From: Bacteroidales bacterium
GTDB taxonomy: Bacteria; Bacteroidota; Bacteroidia; Bacteroidales; UBA932
Assembly (NCBI GenBank): GCA_016290415.1
Contig: JAEETP010000010.1
Span: 1 to 45,267 of the forward strand
Direction of reading: 5' to 3'
Length of the DNA: 45,267 bases
Below, one piece after another: positions 7,340-15,857 of the stretch. Position 1 is the first letter of the stretch. Each line of letters opens with the position of its first letter. Both the position numbers and the translations under genes were made by a program. The notes beneath the pieces were generated by a model. The model did no database searches. It worked only from the letters and a program-made list of their open reading frames with translations, and was not told the origin of the DNA.

Positions 7340-8173
7340 CTACTCGCTCTTTTTGGCCTCTTCCCAGAGGGCATCCATCTCGGGCAGGGTCAGATCTTTG
7401 ATGTCGCGGCCGCTTTTACGCGCCTTCATCTCCACGTAAGTGAAGCGTTTGCGAAACTTGTTGCAGGTGGTCTCCAGGGCGGTGTCGGGATTCAGCTTGT
7501 AGAGCCGCGATGCGTTCACAATAGAGAACAGGAAGTCGCCCAGTTCTGCCTGGGCGGCACTGCGGCCCTCTTCCGAGTCGGGCATATTGGCGAGCTCGGC
7601 CTTGAACTCGCCCAGCTCTTCGGCCACCTTGTCCCATACATCCTCTTTCTTCTCCCAGTCGAAGCCCACGGCGCGGGCCTTGTCCTGCATACGGTAGGCC
7701 TTGATAAGCGGCGGCAGTGCATTCGGCACACCGCTCAAAACTGTCTTGTTGCCGTCCTTCTCTGTCTGCTTCAGCTGCTCCCAGTTTTTCACCACCTGGT
7801 CGGCATTCTTGGCCTTGGAGGAATCTTTGGCCAGCTCGCTGCCGTCCTCCTTGGGAGGATAGACGTGCGGATGGCGGAATATCAGTTTGTCGCACAACTG
7901 GTTGCACACGTCTGCAATGTCAAACTGCCCCTGCTCGCTGCCAATCTTGGCATAAAACACTATATGCAGCAGCACATCGCCAAGCTCTTTGGAGATATTG
8001 TGCATATCGTGGTTCAGGATGGCGTCGGAGAGTTCGTAGACCTCTTCTATGGTGTTGGGGCGCAGGGAATCTATGGTTTGCTTGCGGTCCCAGGGGCACT
8101 TTTCGCGCAAAGTGTCCATCACATCCAGCAGACGGTTAAAAGCCGCCAGTTGATTTTCGCGGTTATTGGCCAT
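7340..8173 (-). CDS. mazG: Nucleoside triphosphate pyrophosphohydrolase MazG
   Basis: 277 residues from the chosen start. MazG hydrolyses NTPs to NMP and pyrophosphate, and is thought to clear aberrant nucleotides and to temper the stringent response. Two MazG helical domains are seen: the first with CPWDRKQT, EEVYELSDAI and ELGDVLLHIVFYA (the EExxE...ExxD metal-binding pattern), the second with KVAEELGEFKAEL and AELGDFLFSIVN. LIFRHPHVY between them is the family signature. I start at ATG 8173 (MANNRENQ) rather than the longer frame at 8227: the extra 18 residues resemble no MazG, would run through the divergent promoter region, and E. coli MazG is of similar length (263). It is followed without a gap by tcdA. 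Confidence 0.93.
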   Translation of the reverse strand: MANNRENQLAAFNRLLDVMDTLREKCPWDRKQTIDSLRPNTIEEVYELSDAILNHDMHNISKELGDVLLHIVFYAKIGSEQGQFDIADVCNQLCDKLIFRHPHVYPPKEDGSELAKDSSKAKNADQVVKNWEQLKQTEKDGNKTVLSGVPNALPPLIKAYRMQDKARAVGFDWEKKEDVWDKVAEELGEFKAELANMPDSEEGRSAAQAELGDFLFSIVNASRLYKLNPDTALETTCNKFRKRFTYVEMKARKSGRDIKDLTLPEMDALWEEAKKSE

Positions 8174-8191
8174 AATTTGATTCAACTTTTG

Positions 8192-8199
8192 TATCTTCG
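8192..8199 (+). promoter_or_regulatory. Possible -7 box TATCTTCG for the CoA-transferase
   Basis: TATCTTCG differs by one base from TAnnTTTG and lies 33 bases before ATG 8233. A TTG at 8166-8168 is 23 bases upstream, slightly too far. A weak candidate, but the only one in the 59-base divergent region. Confidence 0.3.
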
Positions 8200-8232
8200 T
8201 GCCACAAAAATAAACATAATCAAACAAAATAG

Positions 8233-9537
8233 ATGAACAAGACTATCAAGTTTATCAGCGCGGACGAAGCCGTAAAAGTTGTAAAGAGCGGCGATCACGT
8301 CCACTTCAGTTCTGTGGCAAGCGCTCCCCAGGTGCTCATCCAGGCCCTCTGCCGCCGTGCAGACGCAGGTGAGATCAAGAATGTGTTTATCCACCACCTC
8401 CACACCGAGGGTCCCGCTCCCTACACCGACGAGAAATACTCCGGAATCTTTTTCCATCAGGCATTCTTCGTAGGTGCCAATGTGCGCAAGGGTGTTCAGG
8501 CCGGCTATGCAGACTACATTCCGGTGCATCTGAGCGAGACTCAGAAGCTGTACCGCTGCGGCGCCCTGCCTTGCGACGTGGCCATGATTCAGGTGTGCCC
8601 TCCCGACAAGCACGGTTTCGTGTCACTGGGTACTTCGGTCGATGCCACCCTGGCAGCCATCGAGTGCGCCAAGACCGTCATCGCCGTGGTCAACAAGCAC
8701 GTTCCCCGCTCTTGGGGCCAGGCCATCATCCCGCTGAGCAAGATAGATATGTTCGTAGAGGACAACACTCCGCTGGAGCCCGCCACCTTTACCCAGCCCA
8801 ACGAGATCGAGACCGCTATCGGCAAGAACTGCGCAGAGCTTATCGAAGACGGCGCCTGCCTGCAGATGGGCATCGGTGCCATCCCCAACGCAGTGCTGGC
8901 ACAGCTGGGAAATCATAAGGACCTGGGTATCCACACCGAAATGTTTGCCGACGGCGTGCTGCCGCTGGTAGAAAAAGGCGTGATCACCGGTGCCTGCAAG
9001 GCTACCGACCCCGGCAAGATGGTTTCTACCTTCCTTATGGGAAGCCAGGAGGTTTATGACTTCATAGACGACAACCCTATGGTGGCTATGATGGACGTGG
9101 GCTACACCAACGACCCGTTCGTTATCGCTAAGAACCCCAAGATGACCGCAATCAACTCTGCTCTGCAGGTTGACCTTACCGGCCAGGTTTGCGCAGACAG
9201 CCTAGGCACCAAGTTCTACAGCGGCGTGGGCGGCCAGATAGACTTCACCTACGGTGCATCCCTGAGCCAGGGCGGCAAGGCCATCATCGCTATGCCTTCC
9301 GTTACCAACAAGGGCATCAGCAAAATCGCTCCTACCCTCACCCTGGGTGCAGGCGTTGTGACCACCCGCGCACACATCCACTATCTGGTGACCGAATACG
9401 GCGCCGTGGATCTTTATGGCAAGTCGCTCCAGGAGCGCGCCAAAGCCATCATCAGCGTGGCTCATCCCGACCACCGCGAAGAGCTGGACCGCGCCGCCTT
9501 CGAGCGCTTTGGCCCTCACTACTCTCTGGTGAAATAA
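8233..9537 (+). CDS. Acetyl-CoA hydrolase/CoA-transferase family protein
   Basis: 434 residues, class I CoA-transferase of the acetate/4-hydroxybutyrate/butyryl group. These enzymes move CoA between acyl-CoA and acetate through a glutamyl-CoA thioester. The catalytic Glu is at residue 236 in GIHTEMFADG, the position of Glu238 in Clostridium aminobutyricum 4-hydroxybutyrate CoA-transferase. The nucleotide loop MGIGAIPNAV (about 215-224) and FYSGVGGQIDF (about 330-340) are also conserved. Length and motifs favour the 4-hydroxybutyrate or butyryl-CoA:acetate branch over succinyl-CoA:acetate (Cat1-type, ~500 residues), but substrate cannot be fixed by sequence alone. In gut Bacteroidota such enzymes serve acetate, propionate or butyrate formation. 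It is monocistronic, with its own start region and a strong terminator 17 bases after the stop. Confidence 0.88.
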   Translation: MNKTIKFISADEAVKVVKSGDHVHFSSVASAPQVLIQALCRRADAGEIKNVFIHHLHTEGPAPYTDEKYSGIFFHQAFFVGANVRKGVQAGYADYIPVHLSETQKLYRCGALPCDVAMIQVCPPDKHGFVSLGTSVDATLAAIECAKTVIAVVNKHVPRSWGQAIIPLSKIDMFVEDNTPLEPATFTQPNEIETAIGKNCAELIEDGACLQMGIGAIPNAVLAQLGNHKDLGIHTEMFADGVLPLVEKGVITGACKATDPGKMVSTFLMGSQEVYDFIDDNPMVAMMDVGYTNDPFVIAKNPKMTAINSALQVDLTGQVCADSLGTKFYSGVGGQIDFTYGASLSQGGKAIIAMPSVTNKGISKIAPTLTLGAGVVTTRAHIHYLVTEYGAVDLYGKSLQERAKAIISVAHPDHREELDRAAFERFGPHYSLVK

Positions 9538-9554
9538 TACGATATCCGTAACGC

Positions 9555-9593
9555 AAAACCTCCCCGCTGCCACGAATTGCGGGGAGGTTTTTT
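9555..9593 (+). terminator. Intrinsic terminator after the CoA-transferase gene
   Basis: A 9-bp GC-rich stem CCTCCCCGC/GCGGGGAGG (9559-9567 with 9579-9587), extended by A:T pairs from an AAAA flank, with an 11-base loop and a TTTTTT run after it. It ends the CoA-transferase transcript ahead of the GH88 gene. Confidence 0.85.
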
Positions 9594-9645
9594 ATGGGGA
9601 AAATATGTGTTTTGACAGTCTTTATATCGAAATGCATATCCGGCT

Positions 9646-10812
9646 ATGACTAACAAGACATTTGTTTTCTTTATTCTGCTGTTCATAACAGCGACCGCAT
9701 CCCTTTCTTGCAGCGAGAGCGCAGAGCATATTTCAAAAAGGGTCTTCCCCGTTGCGGCGCAGCAAATCATAGATATGGACGCCAGGGTCGCACAAGGTAT
9801 GTCACCCCGCACTTTTGAGAAAGGAAAGGTGATGGACGCAGGCATCAGGGCGTGGACCAGCGGCTTCTTTCCCGGCACAGCCTGGTATGCTTATGAATAT
9901 ACCAGAGACGAAAAACTGCTGGAGATTGCCCGCAGGCGCACTCTGGAGCTATCCTCGTTGCCGGAGTACAATGTCGGCCACGACATCGGCTTTATGATTG
10001 GCTGCAGCTTTGGCAATGGGTGGAGAATAACCCGAGACAGTTGCTTCCTGCCTGCAATAAAGGCCGGTGCCGAAAATCTTGCGGCAAGGTTCAACCCGCA
10101 GGTGGGCTGCACCCTGAGCTGGGGCGAGTTCAGGGAGTCAAAATTCACGGTCATTATAGACAATATGATGAATCTGGAACTTCTGACTACTGCAGCAAAG
10201 CTTTTTGGTGCAGACTCGTTGAAAGATATTGCTGTGTGCCACGCGAATACCACAATGAAAAATCATTTCAGGAATGACTACACCACCTGGCACGTGGTGG
10301 CCTATGACCCTCAGGGCGGCGATGTGGACTTCAAGTGCACCCGCCAGGGCTACAGCGACGACTCAGCCTGGGCCCGGGGGCAAGCCTGGGCGCTTTACGG
10401 CTACACAATGATGTATAGGGAGTCTGGGCAGACAGCGTTTCTGACCCGGGCAGAAAACATCGCAGAGATGCTGCTGAAACGCCTGCCCAAAGACGGCGTC
10501 CCATACTGGGACTTTGACGACCCAGGCATACCAGACACATATCGCGATGCCTCCGCAGGGGCTATTATGGCCTCTGCCTTTGCAGAACTTTCGGGTCTGA
10601 CTGCAGACAGCAAACTGGCCCGCAGATGCCACAGGATGGCACTGCACCAGGTACGCACCCTTGCTTCTGAAGAATACTTTGCCACAGAGGGCAACGGCAA
10701 CTTTCTGCTGCGTCACAGCGTGGGCAACCTTCCGGATGGCGGCGAGGTGGATGTACCCCTCACCTATGCAGACTACTATTTTCTGGAAGCGCTGATACGC
10801 CTTGTGCGATAA
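9646..10812 (+). CDS. Glycoside hydrolase family 88 lipoprotein (unsaturated glucuronyl hydrolase)
   Basis: 388 residues. The signal peptide ends in SLSC (Cys about residue 22), a lipobox, so a periplasmic or membrane-anchored enzyme is inferred. GH88 enzymes hydrate the 4,5-double bond of unsaturated uronic acids left by polysaccharide lyases, releasing them from glycosaminoglycan, ulvan, gellan or pectin-type oligosaccharides. Active-site features: HDIGFM with Asp113 and IIDNMMNLELL with Asp172, matching the two key aspartates of Bacillus unsaturated glucuronyl hydrolase, plus SDDSAWARGQAW and RDASAGAIMASAF. Length is normal for the family. It stands upstream of, and separate from, the sus operon, converging on the ECF sigma gene 4 bases away, but is most simply read as part of the same locus. 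No lyase or sulfatase is visible in the window. Confidence 0.88.
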   Translation: MTNKTFVFFILLFITATASLSCSESAEHISKRVFPVAAQQIIDMDARVAQGMSPRTFEKGKVMDAGIRAWTSGFFPGTAWYAYEYTRDEKLLEIARRRTLELSSLPEYNVGHDIGFMIGCSFGNGWRITRDSCFLPAIKAGAENLAARFNPQVGCTLSWGEFRESKFTVIIDNMMNLELLTTAAKLFGADSLKDIAVCHANTTMKNHFRNDYTTWHVVAYDPQGGDVDFKCTRQGYSDDSAWARGQAWALYGYTMMYRESGQTAFLTRAENIAEMLLKRLPKDGVPYWDFDDPGIPDTYRDASAGAIMASAFAELSGLTADSKLARRCHRMALHQVRTLASEEYFATEGNGNFLLRHSVGNLPDGGEVDVPLTYADYYFLEALIRLVR

Positions 10813-10816
10813 TGAC

Positions 10817-11368
10817 TTATGCCGGATTGGGAAGCAGGAAGGCCATCTGGCGCCGCAGGTGGGTCACGGCCTTCTGGATGCGGTGGTCGATAATCTTGAC
10901 GCTCACATTGGCTTCTGCGGCTATTTCTTTATAGGTCTTGCCTTCGAATCGGCTTTGCAAAAAGGCTTCGCGCACTTCTTCGGGCAGTTTACTCATTGCC
11001 TTTTCAAACATTGACATAAGCTCGTCAAACGGGCAGGACGGTGGCAGGAAATAAAAATCCATGGAGCGGCCTATGTTGTCCAGCACCTTGCCGGCAGTCT
11101 TGCTGCGGGCCAGCAGCGTGAGCGCACGGTTGCGCACTGCCTTGTATAGATATGCACGAAGCGAAGTGCTGATCTCCAGGCGGCGACGGTTTTCCCACAG
11201 ATGCGCCATCAGGTCCTGCACGATGTTTTCTGCATCCTGGTCTCCGACATAGTGGGCAGCGTGCACGCACAATGGGGCATAGTACAAGCGGAACAGGGTC
11301 TCGAATGCGTCCCTGCTGCCCTTGCGGAGCCTTTTGAGCAATAATGCTTCCCGGTCGGATGTTTCCAT
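10817..11368 (-). CDS. ECF-type RNA polymerase sigma factor
   Basis: 183 residues, sigma-70 family of the Bacteroidota 'expansion family 1' kind. Region 2 is seen in DAFETLFRLYYAPLCVHA and AENIVQDLMAHLWENR (the core-binding and -10 recognition helices), and region 4 in LPEEVREAFLQSRFEGKTYK followed by EIAAEANVSVKIIDHRIQKA, a helix-turn-helix that reads the -35 element. Such factors are held by a FecR-like anti-sigma and freed when a TonB-dependent transporter carrying an STN domain binds substrate. Both partners lie next door (11454 and 12466), but in the opposite direction: in most Bacteroidota loci sigma, fecR and susC run co-directionally. The 85-base divergent region contains a perfect palindrome. 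A minus-strand box TATTTTTG (11446-11439) could be its promoter. Confidence 0.93.
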   Translation of the reverse strand: METSDREALLLKRLRKGSRDAFETLFRLYYAPLCVHAAHYVGDQDAENIVQDLMAHLWENRRRLEISTSLRAYLYKAVRNRALTLLARSKTAGKVLDNIGRSMDFYFLPPSCPFDELMSMFEKAMSKLPEEVREAFLQSRFEGKTYKEIAAEANVSVKIIDHRIQKAVTHLRRQMAFLLPNPA

Positions 11369-11401
11369 AAATAATCAGTCTATACAAAAATGACAATTTT
11401 C

Positions 11402-11416
11402 GGGGAATTTTTCCCC
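11402..11416. promoter_or_regulatory. Perfect palindrome GGGGAATTTTTCCCC between sigma and fecR
   Basis: Six-base inverted repeat GGGGAA / TTCCCC around TTT, in the middle of the divergent ECF-sigma/fecR intergenic region. It stands out as a GC island in AT-rich DNA. It could be an operator, or part of an ECF-dependent promoter read in both directions; there is no T-run directly after it, so a terminator is unlikely. Confidence 0.45.
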
Positions 11417-11453
11417 ATTAAATGTCTAAATAATAAAACAAAAATAGGATTCG

Positions 11454-12464
11454 ATGACTCGCGATTACGACACGATGCTTGTCCGATGGTACAACGGAGA
11501 ACTATCTGCAGACGAGATAGACACCCTGGCCGCCTGGCTGCGTGAGGCCGAGGAAAACAGGCTGCACGCCCAGGAGATTTACAACATCTGCTTTGCCGCC
11601 GACACTGCCGGGGCCCCAAAGCGCTTCGACGCAGATGCTGCCCTGAAAAAGACGCAGTCCAGGATTGCCGCAGCCTGGAACAAAAAAACACTGATGCTTA
11701 CGCGCAACGTGGCTGCAGCCCTGCTTATCCCGGTAGTACTGGCCGCCGGAATGCTCTTGCACAGGCTGTCCGGCCAGAGGGAAAGCGAACCGGCAATGGT
11801 GCAACTGCGCACCGTCACAGGTATGCTTTCTTTCATCACTCTGCCTGACGGAAGCACCGTGCAGCTGAATGCAGGCAGCACACTCTCCTACCCGGGCAGT
11901 TTTGGCAAAGGGAAGCGGGAAGTAGAGCTGGACGGCGAAGCTTTCTTCGACATTGCGCACGACAAGCAGCACCCGTTTATCGTGCACACCCACGAGATGG
12001 ACATACAAGTGACCGGCACCCGCTTCAATGTGGATGCCTACAATATGCCGGGCCGCAAAGTGCGCGCCTGGCTCGAAGAGGGCGGGATCAATCTGCATTG
12101 GACGGATGCTTCCGGGCAGAGCAAGACGGCGGCGGTGCTGCCGGGTCAGTGCGCCACCCTTGCGCCCGGGACAAGAGCCGTGGAAATCGCTCAGGCAGAC
12201 ATCAACGGGGCCCTGGCCTGGAAAGAAGGAGGATTCGCATTCTGCGACACTCCGCTGGAAGAGGCCCTGAGGCAGATAGGAAACCGGTTCTGCGTGAGCT
12301 TCACTGTCAAGAACAAGGCCATTGCGGGCAAATGCTATACCGGCAATCTGGGCAGCGAGAGCCTGCAGACCATCCTGCAGGACTTTGAACTTGCCGACGG
12401 ATTACACTTCAAGGCTCTGGACAAAACCGACGGCAGCGGCCGCAAAATAATGGAGGTCTATTGA
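11454..12464 (+). CDS. FecR-family anti-sigma factor
   Basis: 336 residues, inner-membrane anti-sigma regulator. Order: cytoplasmic N-terminal helical domain (residues 1-80, WYNGELSADEIDTLAAWL) that would bind the ECF sigma; one membrane helix (about 86-104, VAAALLIPVVLAAGMLL); periplasmic FecR domain (LPDGSTVQLNAGSTLSYPG, VELDGEAFFDIAHD, VTGTRFNVDAY); and a C-terminal STN-like DUF4974 domain (TPLEEALRQIGNRF, YTGNLGSESLQTIL). In the FecA/FecR paradigm the periplasmic part receives the signal from the STN domain of the transporter, here the SusC protein encoded one base downstream. It starts the sus operon and is divergent from its sigma gene. Family assignment is secure; the pairing is inferred from adjacency. 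Confidence 0.94.
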   Translation: MTRDYDTMLVRWYNGELSADEIDTLAAWLREAEENRLHAQEIYNICFAADTAGAPKRFDADAALKKTQSRIAAAWNKKTLMLTRNVAAALLIPVVLAAGMLLHRLSGQRESEPAMVQLRTVTGMLSFITLPDGSTVQLNAGSTLSYPGSFGKGKREVELDGEAFFDIAHDKQHPFIVHTHEMDIQVTGTRFNVDAYNMPGRKVRAWLEEGGINLHWTDASGQSKTAAVLPGQCATLAPGTRAVEIAQADINGALAWKEGGFAFCDTPLEEALRQIGNRFCVSFTVKNKAIAGKCYTGNLGSESLQTILQDFELADGLHFKALDKTDGSGRKIMEVY

Positions 12465-12465
12465 T

Positions 12466-15400
12466 ATGAAGAATGCTGCAACCATACTCTCCGTGCTAAT
12501 GTTCCTGCTGGCCGCGACCTTTCAGGCTGGGGCCCAGCAGCGCACTGTGACAATCCACGCCGACAAGCGTCCTTTGTCGGAAGTGATGGAGACTATCAAA
12601 CGAGAAACCGGCTATCACTTTTTCTACTCCAGCGGAACTCTTGACGAAAGCGCCAAGGTCAGCTTGCACGCCGATGGAGAGGATATTCAAAAGGTGGTTG
12701 ACCGGCTCTTCAAACCGCTGTCGATCAGCTGCAAGATCAACGCAGGCAGCATCATACTCACCAAAGACAAGCCGCAGCAAGGGCGACAAGATGGTCCGCG
12801 GCAGAGCACCCAGGGCTTTACCGGAACCATTGTCGATGCCACCGGAGCGCCGGTCATTGGCGCCGCCATAATGAACCTGATGCGCAAGAGCGAGGTGGCC
12901 GTGACCGGGCTCGACGGGAAATTCTCCCTGCCACAGAGCGAAGGCGGTGAATACGAGGTGGTCTGCCTGGGCTTCAAGACTCTACGCATCCCTGCCTCAA
13001 AGGCCATTGCCGGCAGTGTTTTTACCCTGCAGGACGACCTGCAGAGCCTGGAAGAAGCCGTGGTTGTGGGCTATGGCACACAGATGCGCGGCAAACTGAC
13101 CACCTCCGTGAGCACTCTCAAGGGCGAAGAGGCTCTCACCACCACCCACACTTCGCTGGCCCAGAGGGTTCAGGGCAAGATACCCGGCCTGCAGATACGT
13201 CAGACCAGCGGCGCCCCGGGTTCTTACGCTTCCAGCATCAATGTGCGCGGCTTCGGTACTCCGCTGGTAATAATAGACGGTACGGCCGTATCTTCTACCA
13301 CAGAATTCCAAAAGCTTGACCCTGAAGATATCGAGAGCATTTCTGTGCTCAAAGACGGTTCTGCAGCCATCTACGGCATGAATGCCAGCAACGGCGTGAT
13401 ACTTGTCACCACCAAACGCGGCGAAGCCGGCAAGATGCGCCTGAGCTACAACGGCTCCGTTACCCTGAGCCACCCCTCCGAGATGCCGACCATGATGAAC
13501 GCCTATCAGTATGCCAGCATCCTCAACGACCAGGCGGCCAACGGCGGCCAGCCTCTCCCCTACACGGCCGAGCAGTTGGAAAACTATCGCACGGGAGCTC
13601 CCGGCTATGAGAGCGTGGACTGGTACTCGACCATGATGAAGGACTTCACCGTCAACCAGTATCACAATCTCTCTGCCAGCGGCGGAAACGACGTCATCAA
13701 GTTCTACGCCTCGCTGGGCTACAACAACGAGCCGGGCATACTGAAGTTGAATACCATCAACTACGAGAAGTATTCCTTCCGCGCCAATACCTCTGCCAAA
13801 GTCAGCAGGGACATATCCGCCGAGGTGGATTTCAGCGGCATAATAGAGCACAACGACGGGCCCTCCACTCCCCTGACCAACCTGATGCGCGGCGCTATCG
13901 GCGAGGCCCCTATCCACCAGCCATACGCCAACGGAAACCCGGACTATTATGCCTATGTCTATGACGGCCAGGTCATCAACCCGCTCGCGGCCTCTGACAC
14001 TGACTATTCCGGCTACGTGAAGCACCGCATCCGCAGCTACAAGGCCAAGGGCTCTCTCATCTGGAACTGCCCCTGGGTGAAAAACCTGCAGCTGAAGGGC
14101 ACGGCCGCATATGACAACTACACCACAGTGTCAAAGAATATGGGCCTGAGCTACAACCTCTACAATTATGACAGCGAGAACGACATTTACACTCACACCT
14201 GGAATAGCGGCACATCAGAGCTGAACGAAGCCTGGATAAACAATTATGCCCTGCGCTTCCAGGCCCAGCTGAGCTGGCACGACACATTTGCCGAGCACCA
14301 TCACGCCGGAGCCACGCTCGTGTGGGAACAGGGCAACAGTTTTGACAAGAATGCCGGCCTGAGCCGAAAGTATTCGTTCTACACAATGGACATCATACAA
14401 TACGGCGACACCGACGGCCAGGCGACCGGCGGAAGCGAATCCGAGACTATGTTCAAGTCCCTGCTGGGCCGCCTGACCTACGACTACAAGGGCAAGTATA
14501 TGTTTGAGTTTGCCGCGCGCTACGACGGGTCCTATCGTTACCACCCTTCTCACCGCTGGGCGTTTTTTCCGGTATATTCAGTCGGATGGCGCGCCAGCGA
14601 AGAGCCATTCTTTCATAACGCACTGCCCTTTGTATCAAACTGCAAGCTAAGGTTTTCCTACGGCGAACTTGGGCAGGATGCCGGCAATGCTTTCCAGTAT
14701 ATAGGCGGGTTCACACTTAATTCGGGCGGCTTTGTATTCTCCGACACCGGCAGCTGGACCTTCGGCAGCCAAGCCCCCGGCGTGACCAACCCCAACCTGA
14801 CCTGGTACAAGTCGCGGATGTTCAACTTTGGCCTGGATCTGGGCTTTCTGGACAATGCCCTGAGCCTGACGGCCGAGTATTACCTGCGCAACCGCCGCGG
14901 CCTGCTGGCCACCCGGACCAATACCCTTCCGAACACTTTCGGAGCCGAGCTCCCGCAGGAAAACCTGGATATAGACCGCGTGCAGGGCTTAGAACTCTCC
15001 ACCACGTTTGACAAGAAAATCACCTCCGACTGGCGGCTCACCGCCTCTGCCAATGTCAACTTTGCCCGCTCGATGTGGGTATATCGGGAGCACGCGCCTT
15101 ATACCAGCAGCTACAACCGCTACCGCAACGGGAGTGAGGGCCGTGCCTCCGACATAGTCTGGATGTACCAATATGCCGGACAGTTCCAGAGCGAAGAAGA
15201 GATACAGGAATGGGCTGTCCAGGACGGCCAGTACGGCAATGCCGGAGAGCTCCCCGGCGACTTCAAGTATGTGGACGTGAACGAAGACGGCATTATCAAC
15301 GAATACGATATGACCCCGCAGACCACCAACGGCACGCCCAAGATTTATTACGGTGCCTCGCTGGCCTCCCGATGGAGAAACTTTGACCTCTCGCTGCACT

Positions 15401-15852
15401 TCCAGGGCGCCGCACTCTACACCGTGCGCTATACATACTATTATGCCCAGCCTCTCTGGGGCGATGCCAACACCCCCGCATATTTCTTTGACCGCTGGCA
15501 TCTGGCAGACAACAGCGACCCCGGAAGCGACTGGGTACCAGGCACCTGGCCGGCGATACGCGACCGAAGCAACAACGGCGGTGCGATGTACAATGTGAGC
15601 GACCGCTGGCGGCGCGACGCCTCATTTGTGCGCCTCAAATCGGTTGAACTGGGCTATACCCTCCCCAAACGGCTGGTGTCGCGCACGGGCCTGAGCAACG
15701 CCCGTGTGAGCCTGAACGGATACAACCTGCTCACAATATGCGACCCTTTTGTGAAAGCCTTTGACCCGGAGCGCTCAGAGGGCAGCGACAGCGCCGGCTG
15801 GGTATATCCCCTGAACCGCAGCTACACCATCAACCTGAACTTAACATTCTGA
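12466..15852 (+). CDS. SusC/RagA-family TonB-linked outer-membrane transporter with STN domain
   Basis: 1128 residues. Signal peptide (1-24, ending AGAQ); STN domain (about 25-107, RTVTIHADKRPLSEVMETIK to GSIILTKDK), which signals to FecR; carboxypeptidase-like regulatory domain (about 120-195, TGTIVDATGAPVIGAAI); TonB-box region EEAVVVGYGTQ; plug domain (LAQRVQGKIPGLQIR, SINVRGFGTPLVIIDGT, GVILVTTKRGE); then the 22-strand barrel ending INLNLTF. SusC proteins form 'pedal-bin' complexes with SusD lipoproteins and import oligosaccharides by TonB energy. The STN extension marks it as a transducing transporter, typical of FecR/ECF-regulated loci, often for host glycans. The start is one base after the fecR stop, and susD follows 5 bases after its own stop. 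Substrate is not readable from sequence. Confidence 0.97.
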   Translation: MKNAATILSVLMFLLAATFQAGAQQRTVTIHADKRPLSEVMETIKRETGYHFFYSSGTLDESAKVSLHADGEDIQKVVDRLFKPLSISCKINAGSIILTKDKPQQGRQDGPRQSTQGFTGTIVDATGAPVIGAAIMNLMRKSEVAVTGLDGKFSLPQSEGGEYEVVCLGFKTLRIPASKAIAGSVFTLQDDLQSLEEAVVVGYGTQMRGKLTTSVSTLKGEEALTTTHTSLAQRVQGKIPGLQIRQTSGAPGSYASSINVRGFGTPLVIIDGTAVSSTTEFQKLDPEDIESISVLKDGSAAIYGMNASNGVILVTTKRGEAGKMRLSYNGSVTLSHPSEMPTMMNAYQYASILNDQAANGGQPLPYTAEQLENYRTGAPGYESVDWYSTMMKDFTVNQYHNLSASGGNDVIKFYASLGYNNEPGILKLNTINYEKYSFRANTSAKVSRDISAEVDFSGIIEHNDGPSTPLTNLMRGAIGEAPIHQPYANGNPDYYAYVYDGQVINPLAASDTDYSGYVKHRIRSYKAKGSLIWNCPWVKNLQLKGTAAYDNYTTVSKNMGLSYNLYNYDSENDIYTHTWNSGTSELNEAWINNYALRFQAQLSWHDTFAEHHHAGATLVWEQGNSFDKNAGLSRKYSFYTMDIIQYGDTDGQATGGSESETMFKSLLGRLTYDYKGKYMFEFAARYDGSYRYHPSHRWAFFPVYSVGWRASEEPFFHNALPFVSNCKLRFSYGELGQDAGNAFQYIGGFTLNSGGFVFSDTGSWTFGSQAPGVTNPNLTWYKSRMFNFGLDLGFLDNALSLTAEYYLRNRRGLLATRTNTLPNTFGAELPQENLDIDRVQGLELSTTFDKKITSDWRLTASANVNFARSMWVYREHAPYTSSYNRYRNGSEGRASDIVWMYQYAGQFQSEEEIQEWAVQDGQYGNAGELPGDFKYVDVNEDGIINEYDMTPQTTNGTPKIYYGASLASRWRNFDLSLHFQGAALYTVRYTYYYAQPLWGDANTPAYFFDRWHLADNSDPGSDWVPGTWPAIRDRSNNGGAMYNVSDRWRRDASFVRLKSVELGYTLPKRLVSRTGLSNARVSLNGYNLLTICDPFVKAFDPERSEGSDSAGWVYPLNRSYTINLNLTF

Positions 15853-15857
15853 CAGAT

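Noticed and set aside
8174..8227. N-terminal extension of mazG
   Set aside because: It crosses the divergent promoter region and adds residues not seen in MazG proteins.
6911..8236. 441-codon open frame opposite tcdA and mazG
   Set aside because: Antisense shadow of two well-conserved genes, with no motif of its own.
8233..9537. CoA-transferase as succinyl-CoA:acetate CoA-transferase (Cat1)
   Set aside because: At 434 residues it is shorter than Cat1-type enzymes (about 500) and its HTEMFADG site fits the 4-hydroxybutyrate/butyryl group better; the exact substrate is left open.
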